64,000 nt of DNA from Bradyrhizobium sp. 200 (GCF_023100945.1 NZ_CP064689.1:8662001-8726000); one strand, 5' to 3'. Positions 17,141-28,486 are shown, numbered from the stretch's first letter. A program made the numbers and translations. Notes: generated from the sequence alone by a model not told the origin.

Positions 17141-19351
17141 TTACGCCGCCTTCTTCGGCGGGAAGCGGCCGTAGAAGGTCTCGCCCCGCGCCGCCATGTC
17201 TTCCAGGAGTTTCGGCGGGGTGAAGCGGGAGCCGTATTTGGCTTCCAGCTTGTGGCAGAGCTCGACGAACTTCCGCGCGCCCATGAAGTCGATATAGGAC
17301 AGTGTGCCGCCGGTGAACGGCGCGAAGCCAAAGCCGAGGATCGAGCCGACATCGGCCTCGCGCGGATCGGTGATGACGTGATCCTCGACCGTGCGCGCGG
17401 CTTCGACCGCCTGCACCACCAGGAAGCGCTGCTTCAATTCCTCGATGTCGAGGGTGTCAGGATCGAGTTGCTTGGGCTGCAGCGCCGGCAGGCCCGGCCA
17501 CAGGCTCTTCTGGCCTTTGCCCTTCTCGGGATAGTCGTAAAAGCCCTTGCTGTTCTTGCGCCCCAAGCGGCCCTGCTTCTCGACCATCTCCACCATCAGC
17601 TTCTTCTGATCCGGGTTGATGGAGTTGGGACCGAGATCGGCTTCCGTCGCCTTGATGACCTTCAGGCCGAGATCGAGGGCGACTTCGTCCGACAGCGACA
17701 GCGGACCGACCGGCATGCCGGCCATCTTGGCGCAGTTCTCGATCATCGCCGGCGGCACGCCTTCGAGGAACATCTCGTTGCCTTCGGCGATGTAACGGCC
17801 GACGCAGCGGTTGGCATAGAAGCCGCGGGAGTCATTGACGACGATCGGCGTCTTGCCGATCACCCGCACATAGTCGAGCGCGGCGGCGAGCGCGACGTCG
17901 CCGGTGTTCTTGCCGAGGATGATTTCGACCAGCATCATCTTCTCGACCGGCGAGAAGAAATGGATGCCGATGAACTTGCCCTGCTCCTTGAAGCCTTCGG
18001 CAAGCGAGGTGATCGGCAGCGTCGAGGTGTTGGACGCAAAGATTGCGTCCGGCCTCAGATATTCCTGCGCCTTGGCGAAGGTGTCAGCCTTGACCTTGCG
18101 GTCCTCGAACACGGCCTCGATGACAAGGTCGCAATCCCCGAGCGCGGCATAGTCGGCGGTGGGCGTGATGCGCGCCAGCAGCGCGTCGCGATCGCCGGCC
18201 TTGGCCCGGCCCTTGGCGACCTGCTCGTCGATCACCTTCTGCGCATGCGCCTTGCCCTTGTCGGCGCTTTCCTGGTCGCGGTCGATCAGCACGACATCGA
18301 GGCCGCCGCGGGCCGAGACGTAGCCGACGCTGGCGCCCATGAAGCCGGCGCCGATCACGGCGATCTTCTTGATCCTGGTCGGCGGCACGTCCTGCGGACG
18401 CCGCGCGCCCTTGTTCAGCTCCTGCATCGACAGGAACAGGCTGCGGATCATCGCCGCGGCTTCCTTGGAGCGCAGCACCTTGGTGAAGTAACGCGACTCG
18501 ACACGCAGCGCGGCGTCGATCGGCAACTGCAGGCCCTCATAGACGCAGCTCATGATGGCGCGCGCCGCCGGATAATTGTCGTAAGTCTCGCGGCGGTAGA
18601 TGGCGTTGCCGGCCGGGAACATCATCATGCCGGCCTTGGAGAACACCGGGCCGCCCGGCAGCTTGAAGCCCTTTTCGTCCCAGGGTGCGACCGCCTTGCC
18701 GCCGCCCTTGATCCAGTCCTTGGCCGCCTTGATCAGGTCGGAAGCCGGCACGATGGCGTGGATCAGATTGAGCGCCTTGGCCTTGTCGACCGTGACCGGA
18801 TCGCCCTTGAGCAGGATCGTCATCGCATCCTGCGGCGGCACGAGGCGCGGCACGCGCTGGGTGCCGCCGGCGCCGGGGAACAGGCCGACCTTGACCTCGG
18901 GCAGGCCGAGGCGAGTCTTGGGATTTTCAGCCGCGACACGGTAGTGGCAGGACAGCGTCACCTCGAAGCCGCCGCCGAGCGCCAGCCCGTTGATCGCGGC
19001 CGCCCACGGCTTGCCGCAGGTTTCGATGCCGCGCAGCACCAGCGAGAAGCGCCGGCTCTGATCAAACAGCATCTGGTTGGCGGCGACCTCGCCCTTTTCC
19101 TTCAGGACCTTGGCGTATTCCTGGTTCATGCCTTCGAGCATCGAGAGATCGGCGCCGGCGCAGAACGCTTCCTTGCTCGAGGTGATGACGACGCCCTTCA
19201 CCGCGGCGTCCGCCGTGGTCTGCTTCAATATCTCTTCGAGTTCGGTGGTCGAGGTCTCGTCCAGCACATTCATCGAACGTCCGGGGATGTCCCAGGTGGC
19301 GAGCGCAATGCCGTCGGCGTCGGTCTCTAGCTTGAAATTCTTGAAGGCCAT
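17141..19351 (-). CDS. fadJ: Fatty-acid oxidation bifunctional protein: enoyl-CoA hydratase / 3-hydroxyacyl-CoA dehydrogenase
   Basis: A 736-residue fusion for steps two and three of beta-oxidation. The N-terminal hydratase part (about residues 1-200) has [21 protein letters not shown], the oxyanion-hole loop, and [18 protein letters not shown] with its catalytic Glu. The NAD-binding dehydrogenase part starts near residue 328 with [15 protein letters not shown], and includes ASNTSTLPI and [16 protein letters not shown] with the catalytic His. GGGAG lies before ATG 19351. It is last in the operon after acyl-CoA dehydrogenase and thiolase, separated from the thiolase by a palindromic element. 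The symbol could equally be fadB. Confidence 0.93.
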   Translation of the reverse strand: MAFKNFKLETDADGIALATWDIPGRSMNVLDETSTTELEEILKQTTADAAVKGVVITSSKEAFCAGADLSMLEGMNQEYAKVLKEKGEVAANQMLFDQSRRFSLVLRGIETCGKPWAAAINGLALGGGFEVTLSCHYRVAAENPKTRLGLPEVKVGLFPGAGGTQRVPRLVPPQDAMTILLKGDPVTVDKAKALNLIHAIVPASDLIKAAKDWIKGGGKAVAPWDEKGFKLPGGPVFSKAGMMMFPAGNAIYRRETYDNYPAARAIMSCVYEGLQLPIDAALRVESRYFTKVLRSKEAAAMIRSLFLSMQELNKGARRPQDVPPTRIKKIAVIGAGFMGASVGYVSARGGLDVVLIDRDQESADKGKAHAQKVIDEQVAKGRAKAGDRDALLARITPTADYAALGDCDLVIEAVFEDRKVKADTFAKAQEYLRPDAIFASNTSTLPITSLAEGFKEQGKFIGIHFFSPVEKMMLVEIILGKNTGDVALAAALDYVRVIGKTPIVVNDSRGFYANRCVGRYIAEGNEMFLEGVPPAMIENCAKMAGMPVGPLSLSDEVALDLGLKVIKATEADLGPNSINPDQKKLMVEMVEKQGRLGRKNSKGFYDYPEKGKGQKSLWPGLPALQPKQLDPDTLDIEELKQRFLVVQAVEAARTVEDHVITDPREADVGSILGFGFAPFTGGTLSYIDFMGARKFVELCHKLEAKYGSRFTPPKLLEDMAARGETFYGRFPPKKAA

Positions 19352-19410
19352 GTTGGTTGCTCCCTCGATGCCGGCAGCCGATGTCAGGCGCGGCGGTTAA
19401 ATTGTGATCC

Positions 19411-19493
19411 CGTAGGGTGGGCAAAGCGCAGCGTGCCCACCATTCCCAGCGGAGTTCGTGATGGTGGGCACGCTTCGCTTTGCCCACCCTACG
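19411..19493. repeat. GTAGGGTGGGCAAAGCG palindrome inside the fad operon
   Basis: CGTAGGGTGGGCAAAGCG (19411-19428) pairs with CGCTTTGCCCACCCTACG (19476-19493), and the inner GCGTGCCCACCAT pairs with ATGGTGGGCACGC. It fills the spacer between thiolase and the FadJ-like gene. A decayed copy is at 53044-53142. Such a hairpin in an operon could change the ratio of the flanking gene products. Confidence 0.9.
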
Positions 19494-19505
19494 AATTGCG
19501 TCGCG

Positions 19506-20714
<1,209 letters not shown>

Positions 20715-20778
20715 GACGCCCTCCTGGTATGAGGATCATAATATTATAGGCGAAAGGGCAGAGAAGCGGCGGAAAATC

Positions 20779-22569
20779 TCAGAACGCTTCCGCCGCCAGT
20801 TCCATGGTGGTCGCGCAGCCGGTCTGGATCCGCGCAAGATGGACGTGGGTTTCCGGCAACATCCGCTCCATGAAGAAGCGGCCGGTCACCAGCTTGGTCG
20901 AGAGATAGGGCGTGGCGCCGGAGGCCGCAATCTTGTCCTGAGCTACCTTGGCCATCCGCGCCCACATATAGGCGAAGGTGACCAGGCCAAACAATTGCAT
21001 GTAGTCGGTGGCGGCGGCGCCGGCATTGTCGGGTTTTGTGAGCGCGTTCTGCATCAGCCAGCCGGTGGCCTGCTGCAGGTGGCCGAGGGCTGCCGAGAGC
21101 GGGGTGACGAACGGCTTCATCGCCTCATCGCCGCCGTGCTCCTTGGCGAAGGCGCCGACTTCGGCAAAGAACGCCATCACCGCACGGCCGCCGTCGCGCG
21201 GCAGCTTGCGCCCCACAAGATCGAGCGCCTGGATGCCGTTGGCACCCTCGTAGAGCATGGCAATGCGCGCATCGCGCACGAACTGCTCCATGCCGTGTTC
21301 GGCGATATAGCCGTGGCCGCCATACATCTGCTGCGCCAGCACTGCGTTGGAGAATCCGACGTCGGTCATCACGCCCTTCATGACCGGGGTCATCAGGCCC
21401 ATGTGGTCGTCGGCCTCCTGGCGATCCTTCGGGTCGGACGAGCGGTGAGCGACGTCGCTCTTCAGCGCCGTCCACACCACCATGGCGCGCGCCGCCTCGT
21501 TGAAGGCGCGGATGGTCAGCAGCACGCGGCGAACATCCGGATGCACGATGATCGGGTCGGCCGGCTTGTCCGCTTCCTTTGCGCCCGTGAGCGAACGGCC
21601 CTGCAGCCGCTCGCGCGCGTAATTGGCAGCGTTCTGATAGGCGACCTCGGACTGCGCCAGGCCCTGCACGGCGACGCCGAGGCGGGCCTCGTTCATCATC
21701 ACGAACATGCCCTGCATGCCCTTGTTCTCTTCGCCGATCAGCCAGCCGGTGGCGTTGTCGTAGTTCATCACGCAGGTGGAATTGCCGTGGATGCCCATCT
21801 TGTGCTCGATCGAGCCGCAGGACACGCCGTTGCGCGCGCCGAGCGAACCGTCGGCATTGACCAGCACCTTCGGCACCACGAACAGCGACACGCCCTTGAT
21901 GCCGGCGGGTGCGCCTTCGATGCGCGCCAGCACCAGATGGATGATGTTCTCGACCATGTCGTGCTCGCCGGCCGAGATGAAGATCTTGGTGCCCGAAATC
22001 TTGTAGCTGCCGTCGGCCTGCTTCACGGCCTTGGTGCGCAACAGGCCGAGATCGGTGCCGCATTGCGGCTCGGTGAGGTTCATCGTGCCGGTCCACTCGC
22101 CCGCCACCATCTTCGGCACGAACATCTTCTTCTGCTCGGGCTTGCCGTGCACCAGCAGCGCCGCGGTCGCGCCCATGGTGAGGCCGCCATACATCGAAAA
22201 CGCCATGTTGGCCGCGCTCTGGAATTCGGTGACGACCTGGCTCAGCGTCACCGGCAGCCCCTGCCCGCCATATTCCGTCGGCGCCGACAGACCGAGCCAG
22301 CCGCCCTCGGCCACCTGCTTGAAAGCTGCCTTGAAGCCCTTCGGCGTCGTCACCGAAGCGTCGTCATTTCGCTTGCAGCCCTCGAGATCGCCGACGCGGT
22401 TGAGCGGCTGCAGCACCTCTTCGGAGAGCTTTGCGGCCTCGCCCAAAATCGCCTCGCGCACATCGGCCGAGGCGTCGGTGAAGCCGGGCAGATTGTCGTA
22501 GCGATCGATCTGGAACACGTCGTTGAGCAGGAAGGTGACGTCTTCCACGGGGGCTTTGTAGATCGGCAT
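20779..22569 (-). CDS. Acyl-CoA dehydrogenase with C-terminal extension
   Basis: A 596-residue FAD enzyme for the first step of fatty-acid beta-oxidation. It is longer than the usual 380 residues because it has the extra N- and C-terminal domains of the bacterial long form. MNLTEPQCGTDLGLLRTKAV and KIFISAGEHDM mark the FAD and substrate site. YEGANGIQALDLVGRKL carries the catalytic Glu of this subgroup. First gene of a three-gene operon with thiolase and the hydratase/dehydrogenase, which together cover the complete cycle. Confidence 0.92.
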   Translation of the reverse strand: MPIYKAPVEDVTFLLNDVFQIDRYDNLPGFTDASADVREAILGEAAKLSEEVLQPLNRVGDLEGCKRNDDASVTTPKGFKAAFKQVAEGGWLGLSAPTEYGGQGLPVTLSQVVTEFQSAANMAFSMYGGLTMGATAALLVHGKPEQKKMFVPKMVAGEWTGTMNLTEPQCGTDLGLLRTKAVKQADGSYKISGTKIFISAGEHDMVENIIHLVLARIEGAPAGIKGVSLFVVPKVLVNADGSLGARNGVSCGSIEHKMGIHGNSTCVMNYDNATGWLIGEENKGMQGMFVMMNEARLGVAVQGLAQSEVAYQNAANYARERLQGRSLTGAKEADKPADPIIVHPDVRRVLLTIRAFNEAARAMVVWTALKSDVAHRSSDPKDRQEADDHMGLMTPVMKGVMTDVGFSNAVLAQQMYGGHGYIAEHGMEQFVRDARIAMLYEGANGIQALDLVGRKLPRDGGRAVMAFFAEVGAFAKEHGGDEAMKPFVTPLSAALGHLQQATGWLMQNALTKPDNAGAAATDYMQLFGLVTFAYMWARMAKVAQDKIAASGATPYLSTKLVTGRFFMERMLPETHVHLARIQTGCATTMELAAEAF

Positions 22570-22757
22570 GGTGTTCTCCCGGCAGCGGCGAAAAGGTGAC
22601 GAAGGCGTTTGAAATGAAATTCGTGGTGGCGATCCGAAAACCAGACCTTATCCGGTTCGGGCAGTCCTAGGGAGTGAGCAGGTGAGCGAAATTATCCGGA
22701 CAGGCTTTGCGACATAAACGGCGCCGGACATCGTTCCGGCCTTTGCTCCCTCACCCC

Positions 22758-23144
22758 TCACTGCTTGGCGAGTTGCTCCCCCATCAAGCGGTGCAGCAGA
22801 TTGATTCCCTTCAGCGGGCGCGCCATCACCTTGAAATGCGTGATCCTGCCGTCATCGCTGAAGGTGATGATGTCGACGCCATTGATCTTGATGCCCTCGA
22901 TCTCGTTTTCGAATTCGAGGACCGCGCCGTTCGCGTTGCGCCATTCGCCGATGTATTTGAAGCCGGGGCCGCCAAGGGCCTTCTCGGCGCTCGCCAGATA
23001 TTTGAAGGTGATGTCGCGCCCGCGCTGCGGCGTGTGGACGACGGGGCTTTCGAACACCGCATCCGGGTGCAACAGGTCCCACAACGCCGCCGTGTCATGG
23101 GATTTCATGTAGCCGTACCACTTGTCGAGGCCGCTCATGGTCAT
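22758..23144 (-). CDS. SnoaL/NTF2-like protein
   Basis: A small 128-residue protein with the cone-shaped NTF2-like fold as judged from sequence: an N-terminal helix (WYGYMKSHDTAALWDLLHPD), then strands such as VLEFENEIEGIKINGVDIITF and RITHFKVMARPL. Such proteins may be isomerases, hydrolases or binding proteins, and the substrate cannot be inferred. Two ATG codons follow AGGAG; the one at 23144 has the better 5-base spacing. It is divergent from a PadR regulator, which probably controls it. Confidence 0.8.
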   Translation of the reverse strand: MTMSGLDKWYGYMKSHDTAALWDLLHPDAVFESPVVHTPQRGRDITFKYLASAEKALGGPGFKYIGEWRNANGAVLEFENEIEGIKINGVDIITFSDDGRITHFKVMARPLKGINLLHRLMGEQLAKQ

Positions 23145-23213
23145 CATGTCTCCTCTGGCAGGCGATGACGGGCTGACGCCGGAGATAAGACCTCCCTCCG
23201 GAGCTTATGCGCA

Positions 23214-23246
23214 TTGACGCATATGCAACTTTATGCATAATGTCAA
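23214..23246. promoter_or_regulatory. Inverted repeat in the PadR divergent region
   Basis: TTGACGCATATGCA (23214-23227) and TGCATAATGTCAA (23234-23246) form an imperfect inverted repeat in a locally AT-rich stretch. A further TTATGCGCAT lies just left of it. The site is 28 bases upstream of the PadR start and 70 upstream of the SnoaL-like gene, a natural place for a shared operator. Confidence 0.5.
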
Positions 23247-23273
23247 TCACTGTTCAATCCGGAGGCCGGCGTC

Positions 23274-23879
23274 GTGGCGCTTGGTGACGCGATCCTTGCC
23301 TGCCTGACCGAACGTCCGATGACGGGCTATGAGCTCGCCAAGACGTTCGACAACTCCATTGGATTCTTCTGGAAGGCCGACCACCAGCAAATTTATCGCG
23401 AGCTCACCAAGCTTCGCGGCCGCGGCCATATCCAGGGCCGCGAGGTGGTGCAGTCCGGCAAGCCGAACAAGCTGGTCTATACGCTGACGCCGGAGGGGCG
23501 CGCCGCGCTCCGGCATTGGGCCGCGCGCCCGAGCGTGCCGGCCTCGATCAAGGACGACCTTCTGGTCCGGCTCTATGCGCTCGACAGCGTCGACGTCGAA
23601 CCGTTGCGCACCGACCTGATGGCGCGGCTGGAACACCACCGCGACCGGTTCGCCCGCTACGAGCGCCTGCTCAACAAACGCTTCCCGGATGGCACGGCGC
23701 CGCCGGCTGATGTCGGCAAGCTGCTCGGACTTCGCATCGGCCTCGCCCATGAGCGCGCCGTGGCGGAGTGGTGCGAAGAGGCGATCGAGGCGTTGTCTGC
23801 GCTGTCTGTCGGCGCGGAGCGGACCAATGTCGTGCCGCTCGACGACGGCTCTCGCGAAAATCGCGAAAATAACGGCTAG
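23274..23879 (+). CDS. PadR-family transcriptional regulator
   Basis: A 201-residue regulator of the PadR group with the N-terminal winged helix (GDAILACLTERPMTGYELAK, then GFFWKADHQQIYRELTKLRGRGHI) and a helical C-terminal dimer domain (PF10400 type) with HHRDRFARYERLLN. The GTG start at 23274 is fixed by GGAGG 8 bases upstream. PadR proteins often respond to phenolic acids, but the ligand here is unknown. It is divergent from a SnoaL-like gene. The end of the gene, RENRENNG, shows a short coding duplication. Confidence 0.9.
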   Translation: MALGDAILACLTERPMTGYELAKTFDNSIGFFWKADHQQIYRELTKLRGRGHIQGREVVQSGKPNKLVYTLTPEGRAALRHWAARPSVPASIKDDLLVRLYALDSVDVEPLRTDLMARLEHHRDRFARYERLLNKRFPDGTAPPADVGKLLGLRIGLAHERAVAEWCEEAIEALSALSVGAERTNVVPLDDGSRENRENNG

Positions 23880-24067
23880 AACCGGCCAATTTTGCGCCGG
23901 TAACTTTTAAGGCCGTCCGTCCAATTCCTTAACCCGTTATTTACCGTAAGGAACAAAAGTCAGGTTCTGAGGCAGACGACCTGCGCGAAATTCGATTGTC
24001 TCCTCACGGGGACGCGCGGGGAGGCTGATGGCGCTGGCGGAGCGCCAGAGCGGAACCGGACGAGAGC

Positions 24068-27000
24068 ATGAATTCGCGCGTATCGTGGAGTGTTGACGGC
24101 ATCGATCCATCCGTCCGCGACAGGGCGGAGGCGGCCGCGCGGCGCGCCGGCATGTCGCTGAGCGAATGGCTCAATTCCACCATCGGCGAACCGGCCCCAC
24201 CCAGTTTCAGCGCGCCTTCCCATCAGCGGCCGGCGGTGCCGAGCCGGGAAAGCCGCGACGTTGCCGACATTCACCAGCGGCTGGATTCGATCACACGACA
24301 GATCGAACAGATTTCGCGGCCTGCGCCGCGCGGCGACGCGCCCCGTGGCGAAGCCCCCCGCGGCGAGCCGACGGTAGCGCGCCAGCTCAACGAGGCCATT
24401 TCGCGCCTCGATGCGCGGCTGTCGCAGATTTCCAACCCCGCGCCGACCCGGCAGGTCCAGATGCAGGAAAAGCAGCGTCAGACCGAGGTGGTCGAGCGGG
24501 CCGCAGCCCAGGTCTATCGTCCCGCGCCGCCGCTCAGTCCGGCGTCGATGGATTTTGCGATTGCCGAAATCGCCGCGCGCCAGAACGAACTCGACAGCCC
24601 GCCGCCGCGCCAGATGCCGCCGCGCAATGGCGTGCCGATGGCCTCGCCCGCCCAGCCCAGTTTCGCAGCGCCGGCCGGTCCGGACTTTTCTTCGCTCGAA
24701 CGGCACCTGATCCAGATCACGAGCCAGATCGAGGCGCTGCAGCGTCCCGATCACGTCGAGCAGTCGATCGCCGCCTTCCGCAGCGAACTCGCCGAAATCC
24801 GCCAGGCCATTACCGAGGCGGTGCCGCGCCGGGAGATCGAATCGCTCGAGAACGAAATCCGCTCGCTGTCCCGCCGCATCGACGACAGCCGCCAGCACGG
24901 CACCGACGGCCAGACGCTGGCCGGCATCGAACGCGCGCTCGGCGAAATCCGCGAAGCGTTGCGTTCGCTGACGCCGGCCGAGCAGCTCACCGGCTACGAC
25001 GAGGCGATCCGCAACCTCGGCGCCAAGCTCGATCTGATCCTGCGTTCGAACGACGATCCGTCGACCGTGCAACAGCTCGAAAGCGCGATCGCAGCGCTGC
25101 GCGCAATCGTCTCCAACATCGCCTCCAACGACGCCCTGTCCCGGCTCGCCGAGGACGTCCACACGCTGTCGGCCAAGGTCGACCAGCTTTCCCGCTTCGA
25201 CGGCAACAGCGATGCCTTCGGCATGCTCGAGCAGCGCCTGGCCGCGCTGACTTCGACGCTGGAAACCCGGCAAGCGCCGGCCGCCAGCGATAATTCGGAA
25301 TATATCGAGAACGCGCTGCGCTCGCTGTCGGAGCGGCTCGACCGTATCCCGGCCGGCAACGACAATGCGTCGGCGTTTGCCCATCTCGAACAGCGCGTGT
25401 CCTATCTGCTGGAGCGCCTGGAAGCTTCCAACGACCGTTCCGCCGCGCCTGCCATCGATCTCGGACGGGTCGAGGAAGGGCTGCACGATATTCTGCGCTC
25501 CCTCGAACGCCAGCACGCCAGCCTGGTCGCGCTCGCCGAGTCCAACCGCAATTCCGCCGACACCGCCCAGCCGATGGACTCCGGCATCGTCGATCTGGTC
25601 AAGCGCGAACTGTCGGACATCCGCTTCAGCCAGTCGGAAACCGACCGCCGCACGCAAGACTCGCTGGAGACCGTTCACAATACGCTCGGCCACGTGGTCG
25701 ATCGCCTGTCGACGATCGAAGGCGATCTGCGCGAGGTTCGCGCGGCACCGGCCGCGCCCCAGCCCAGCCGGGCACCGTTCGAAATGCGCGACGAGGCCCC
25801 GCGTGCGGCGCCGCAGCCGCAGGCCTTTGCGCCGCCGCCCGTGATGCAGCCTGCGGCGCCACCGCTGAAACCGGAATTGCCCAATCCCGCCGCGTTGCAA
25901 GGGCATCCCAAAGAACATTTCGAAGCCGCGCCGCGCGAATTCCACGCCGTGCAGCCGGCCGCGCCAGCCGCCCCTATCGCCCCGCCTTTGCCGCCGCGGG
26001 CGATCAGCGAAATCCTGGAGCCGCATGCCGCAGCCCCGCGTACCGCGATCGCGCCGGAATTGCCGCCGGATCACCCCCTTGAGCCGGGCACGCGGCCGAC
26101 CGCGCGCATGTCCTCGCCGTCGGAACGGATCGCGGCTTCCGAAAGCGCGATCAGCGAGATTGCTTCCGGGCCGAAGGAGCCGGTGAGTTCGTCGAGCTTC
26201 ATCGCCGCCGCCCGCCGCGCCGCGCAGGCCGCAGCCGCCGCGCCGCCTCCCGAGAAGGCGGGACGTTCGGCAAAGGCCGCGCCCAAGGACAAGGGCGGCG
26301 ACAAGGCCAAGGCGGACGACAAGAACCCCTCGAACATTTCCTCCAGGATCCGCTCGCTGCTGGTCGGCGCGAGCGTGGTCGTGATCGTGCTCGGCACTTT
26401 CAAGATGGCGATGACGCTGCTCGATACCGGCAGCGTGCTGCAACTTCCGATGATGGAGCAGCCCAGCGAGCCGGCCGCTCCAGCGCAGGCCCCCGCGCCG
26501 CCGGAGAGCAGCGCCAAGCCCGCAATGCCCGCGGCGCCGGCGCCCATGATGATCTCGCCGACGCCGGTCGAGAAGCAGTCGAACAATTCTTCCTCACCGA
26601 ACACGCTGGATAGCGCGCGGATCGTGGTCCCGCCGCCGGCCGCGCCAGCGCCCGCTCCAGCCAGCGACATCACCGGCGCGATCACGACGATGCCGCCCAC
26701 CGGCGGCAAGCTTGCCATGATCACGGTGCCGCCGACCGAGCGGCTGCCCGACGGCATCGGCGGCCCGGTATTGCGCGCCGCCGCGCTGAAGGGCGATGCG
26801 GCCGCGGCCTACGAGATCGGCACGCGCTTTGCCGAAGGCAAAGGCGTTGCCCCGAACCTCGACGAGGCCGCCAAATGGTACGACCGCGCGGCGCAGGCCG
26901 GCCTGGTGCCGGCGATCTTCCGGCTCGGGACCTTCTACGAGAAGGGCCTCAGCGTGAAAAAGGACGTCGATGTCGCGCGGCGTTATTATGCGCAGGCGGC

Positions 27001-27451
27001 CGAGCGCGGCAGCGCCAAGGCGATGCATAATCTGGCCGTGCTCGACGCCGATGGCGGCGGCAAGGGCGCCAATTACAAGAGCGCGTCGATCTGGTTCCGC
27101 AAGGCCGCCGATCGCGGCGTCGCCGACAGCCAGTTCAACCTCGGCATCCTCTATGCCCGCGGCATCGGCGTCGATCAGAACCTCGCCGAATCCTTCAAAT
27201 GGTTCAGCCTCGCCGCGGCCCAGGGCGACGCCGACGCCGGCCGCAAGCGCGACGACATCGCCAAGCGCCTCGACGTCCAGTCGCTGGCGGCCGCCAGGCT
27301 CGCGATCCAGACCTTTACGCCGGAGCCGCAACCCGACGACGCCGTCAACGTGGCATCACCTGCCGGCGGCTGGGATTCGGCGCCGGCACCGGCCGCCGCC
27401 AAGCCCGGCGCCAAGCCGGCGGCGACCAAGCGCACCGCCGCCATTCACTAA
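24068..27451 (+). CDS. PodJ-like polar localisation protein with Sel1 repeats
   Basis: A 1127-residue protein. It starts with a short conserved head (MNSRVSWSVDGIDPSVRDRA, then SLSEWLNSTI). Residues 60-590 contain long coiled-coil stretches with many heptad-like Leu, Glu and Arg. Residues 590-750 are Pro/Ala-rich. One membrane helix is near residue 764-785 (LLVGASVVVIVLGTFKMAM). The periplasmic part has a Pro-rich linker and four Sel1 repeats at about residues 898-1080 (for example AAYEIGTRFAEGKGV, AKWYDRAAQAG). This matches PodJ of Caulobacter and Rhizobiales, which places polar organelles, except that no C-terminal peptidoglycan-binding domain is seen. Confidence 0.78.
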   Translation: MNSRVSWSVDGIDPSVRDRAEAAARRAGMSLSEWLNSTIGEPAPPSFSAPSHQRPAVPSRESRDVADIHQRLDSITRQIEQISRPAPRGDAPRGEAPRGEPTVARQLNEAISRLDARLSQISNPAPTRQVQMQEKQRQTEVVERAAAQVYRPAPPLSPASMDFAIAEIAARQNELDSPPPRQMPPRNGVPMASPAQPSFAAPAGPDFSSLERHLIQITSQIEALQRPDHVEQSIAAFRSELAEIRQAITEAVPRREIESLENEIRSLSRRIDDSRQHGTDGQTLAGIERALGEIREALRSLTPAEQLTGYDEAIRNLGAKLDLILRSNDDPSTVQQLESAIAALRAIVSNIASNDALSRLAEDVHTLSAKVDQLSRFDGNSDAFGMLEQRLAALTSTLETRQAPAASDNSEYIENALRSLSERLDRIPAGNDNASAFAHLEQRVSYLLERLEASNDRSAAPAIDLGRVEEGLHDILRSLERQHASLVALAESNRNSADTAQPMDSGIVDLVKRELSDIRFSQSETDRRTQDSLETVHNTLGHVVDRLSTIEGDLREVRAAPAAPQPSRAPFEMRDEAPRAAPQPQAFAPPPVMQPAAPPLKPELPNPAALQGHPKEHFEAAPREFHAVQPAAPAAPIAPPLPPRAISEILEPHAAAPRTAIAPELPPDHPLEPGTRPTARMSSPSERIAASESAISEIASGPKEPVSSSSFIAAARRAAQAAAAAPPPEKAGRSAKAAPKDKGGDKAKADDKNPSNISSRIRSLLVGASVVVIVLGTFKMAMTLLDTGSVLQLPMMEQPSEPAAPAQAPAPPESSAKPAMPAAPAPMMISPTPVEKQSNNSSSPNTLDSARIVVPPPAAPAPAPASDITGAITTMPPTGGKLAMITVPPTERLPDGIGGPVLRAAALKGDAAAAYEIGTRFAEGKGVAPNLDEAAKWYDRAAQAGLVPAIFRLGTFYEKGLSVKKDVDVARRYYAQAAERGSAKAMHNLAVLDADGGGKGANYKSASIWFRKAADRGVADSQFNLGILYARGIGVDQNLAESFKWFSLAAAQGDADAGRKRDDIAKRLDVQSLAAARLAIQTFTPEPQPDDAVNVASPAGGWDSAPAPAAAKPGAKPAATKRTAAIH

Positions 27452-27530
27452 CGCTCACCAAGACAAGGCCGAGATGCCGCCGTTCATTTGGACAGGTCGC
27501 ATCGCCGCCATATCCTCGGCCATAAATTCG

Positions 27531-27536
27531 TATAAT
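27531..27536 (+). promoter_or_regulatory. TATAAT -10 element before the ClpP-like gene
   Basis: A perfect TATAAT occurs at 27531-27536 in a small AT-rich patch. No clear -35 is seen 17 bases upstream. An ATG at 27535 overlaps it and so cannot be a start for a transcript from this promoter; this supports the downstream TTG start. Confidence 0.4.
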
Positions 27537-27585
27537 GCTTCGGACCAGCCGGCCCCGGAACGGGTCCGCCTGCAACGAGGACCGA

Positions 27586-28386
27586 TTGTCGACCGAAGAC
27601 AGCCAGGACGGGGAAAATCGCTTCCGCAGGTCGCCGACAGGCCCTGCGGTCGCAGCGCCGCGCATACCGCCCGGTCAGGCCCCGCCGCCGGTCCAACCGC
27701 CCCGGCGCCGACGGCATTTCTGGACGGTCGCCATCTTCATCCTGCTGGTTTCCGGCGTCGCCATTCGCGCCTACCGCGACCTGTCGCAACCGGACGCCTG
27801 GGACTACTGGAAGGACCAGTACGTCTCGCCAAGCCTGACATCCCAGGTCATCGACACGCTCTATCTCGATGGTTCGAGCCGGGGCCGGCGTGCACTGTTC
27901 GTCAACGGGACGATCGGCCCTGCCGCCGCCAACTGGTTTCGCAGCAGGCTTGACCAGGCCAATCTCGCAGCGGGCGACATCGTCCTGCTGGCCTCCCCCG
28001 GCGGCGATCTGAACCAGGCCACGATCATGGGCGAGATCATCCGGCAGCGCTCGCTCGCGACCGCGGTCGGCAGCGCCGACGTCTCGGGCCGCATCAAGCC
28101 GGCCTATTGCGCCAGCGCCTGCGTGCTCGTCTATGCCGGGGGCAAGACCCGCTTCGGCGTGTTGGGCTCGGCCTTGGGTGTTCACCGGTTTGTCACAACC
28201 AGTCCCGTGGACGACCCTGTTGCCGAGACCCAGCGGATTGCCGGGGCCGTGCTGGGCTACATGACCAAGATGGGGGTGTCGTCCTCCATCGTGGAAGCAA
28301 TGTCCGAGACCCGGGAGATTCGCTGGCTCAGCCCCAAGCAGGCGCTGGCGATGAACCTCGTCACCGACGCGCTCGGAAAGCCCTGA
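27586..28386 (+). CDS. Membrane-anchored ClpP-like protein with CASAC motif
   Basis: A 266-residue protein read from TTG 27586, which has GAGG upstream; an ATG at 27535 is less likely. After a Pro/Arg-rich cytoplasmic segment there is one membrane helix (FWTVAIFILLVSGVAIRAY) and an extracytoplasmic domain of the ClpP/crotonase type (COG3904-like). It has SPGGDL, like the ClpP oxyanion loop, then CASACVLVYAGG with a Ser in the nucleophile place, and a His 23 residues later (GVHRF). It may be a periplasmic serine peptidase. A related protein lies at 58057-58521. Confidence 0.7.
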   Translation: MSTEDSQDGENRFRRSPTGPAVAAPRIPPGQAPPPVQPPRRRRHFWTVAIFILLVSGVAIRAYRDLSQPDAWDYWKDQYVSPSLTSQVIDTLYLDGSSRGRRALFVNGTIGPAAANWFRSRLDQANLAAGDIVLLASPGGDLNQATIMGEIIRQRSLATAVGSADVSGRIKPAYCASACVLVYAGGKTRFGVLGSALGVHRFVTTSPVDDPVAETQRIAGAVLGYMTKMGVSSSIVEAMSETREIRWLSPKQALAMNLVTDALGKP

Positions 28387-28486
28387 ACCGACCAGGCGCC
28401 GAGCTTGCGCACGGACCTGCCTTGAGCTGACCTGTCTCGCGGATTTGTAACGCGTTTCAACGTCTGACGGACGCACGGGCGCGTAC

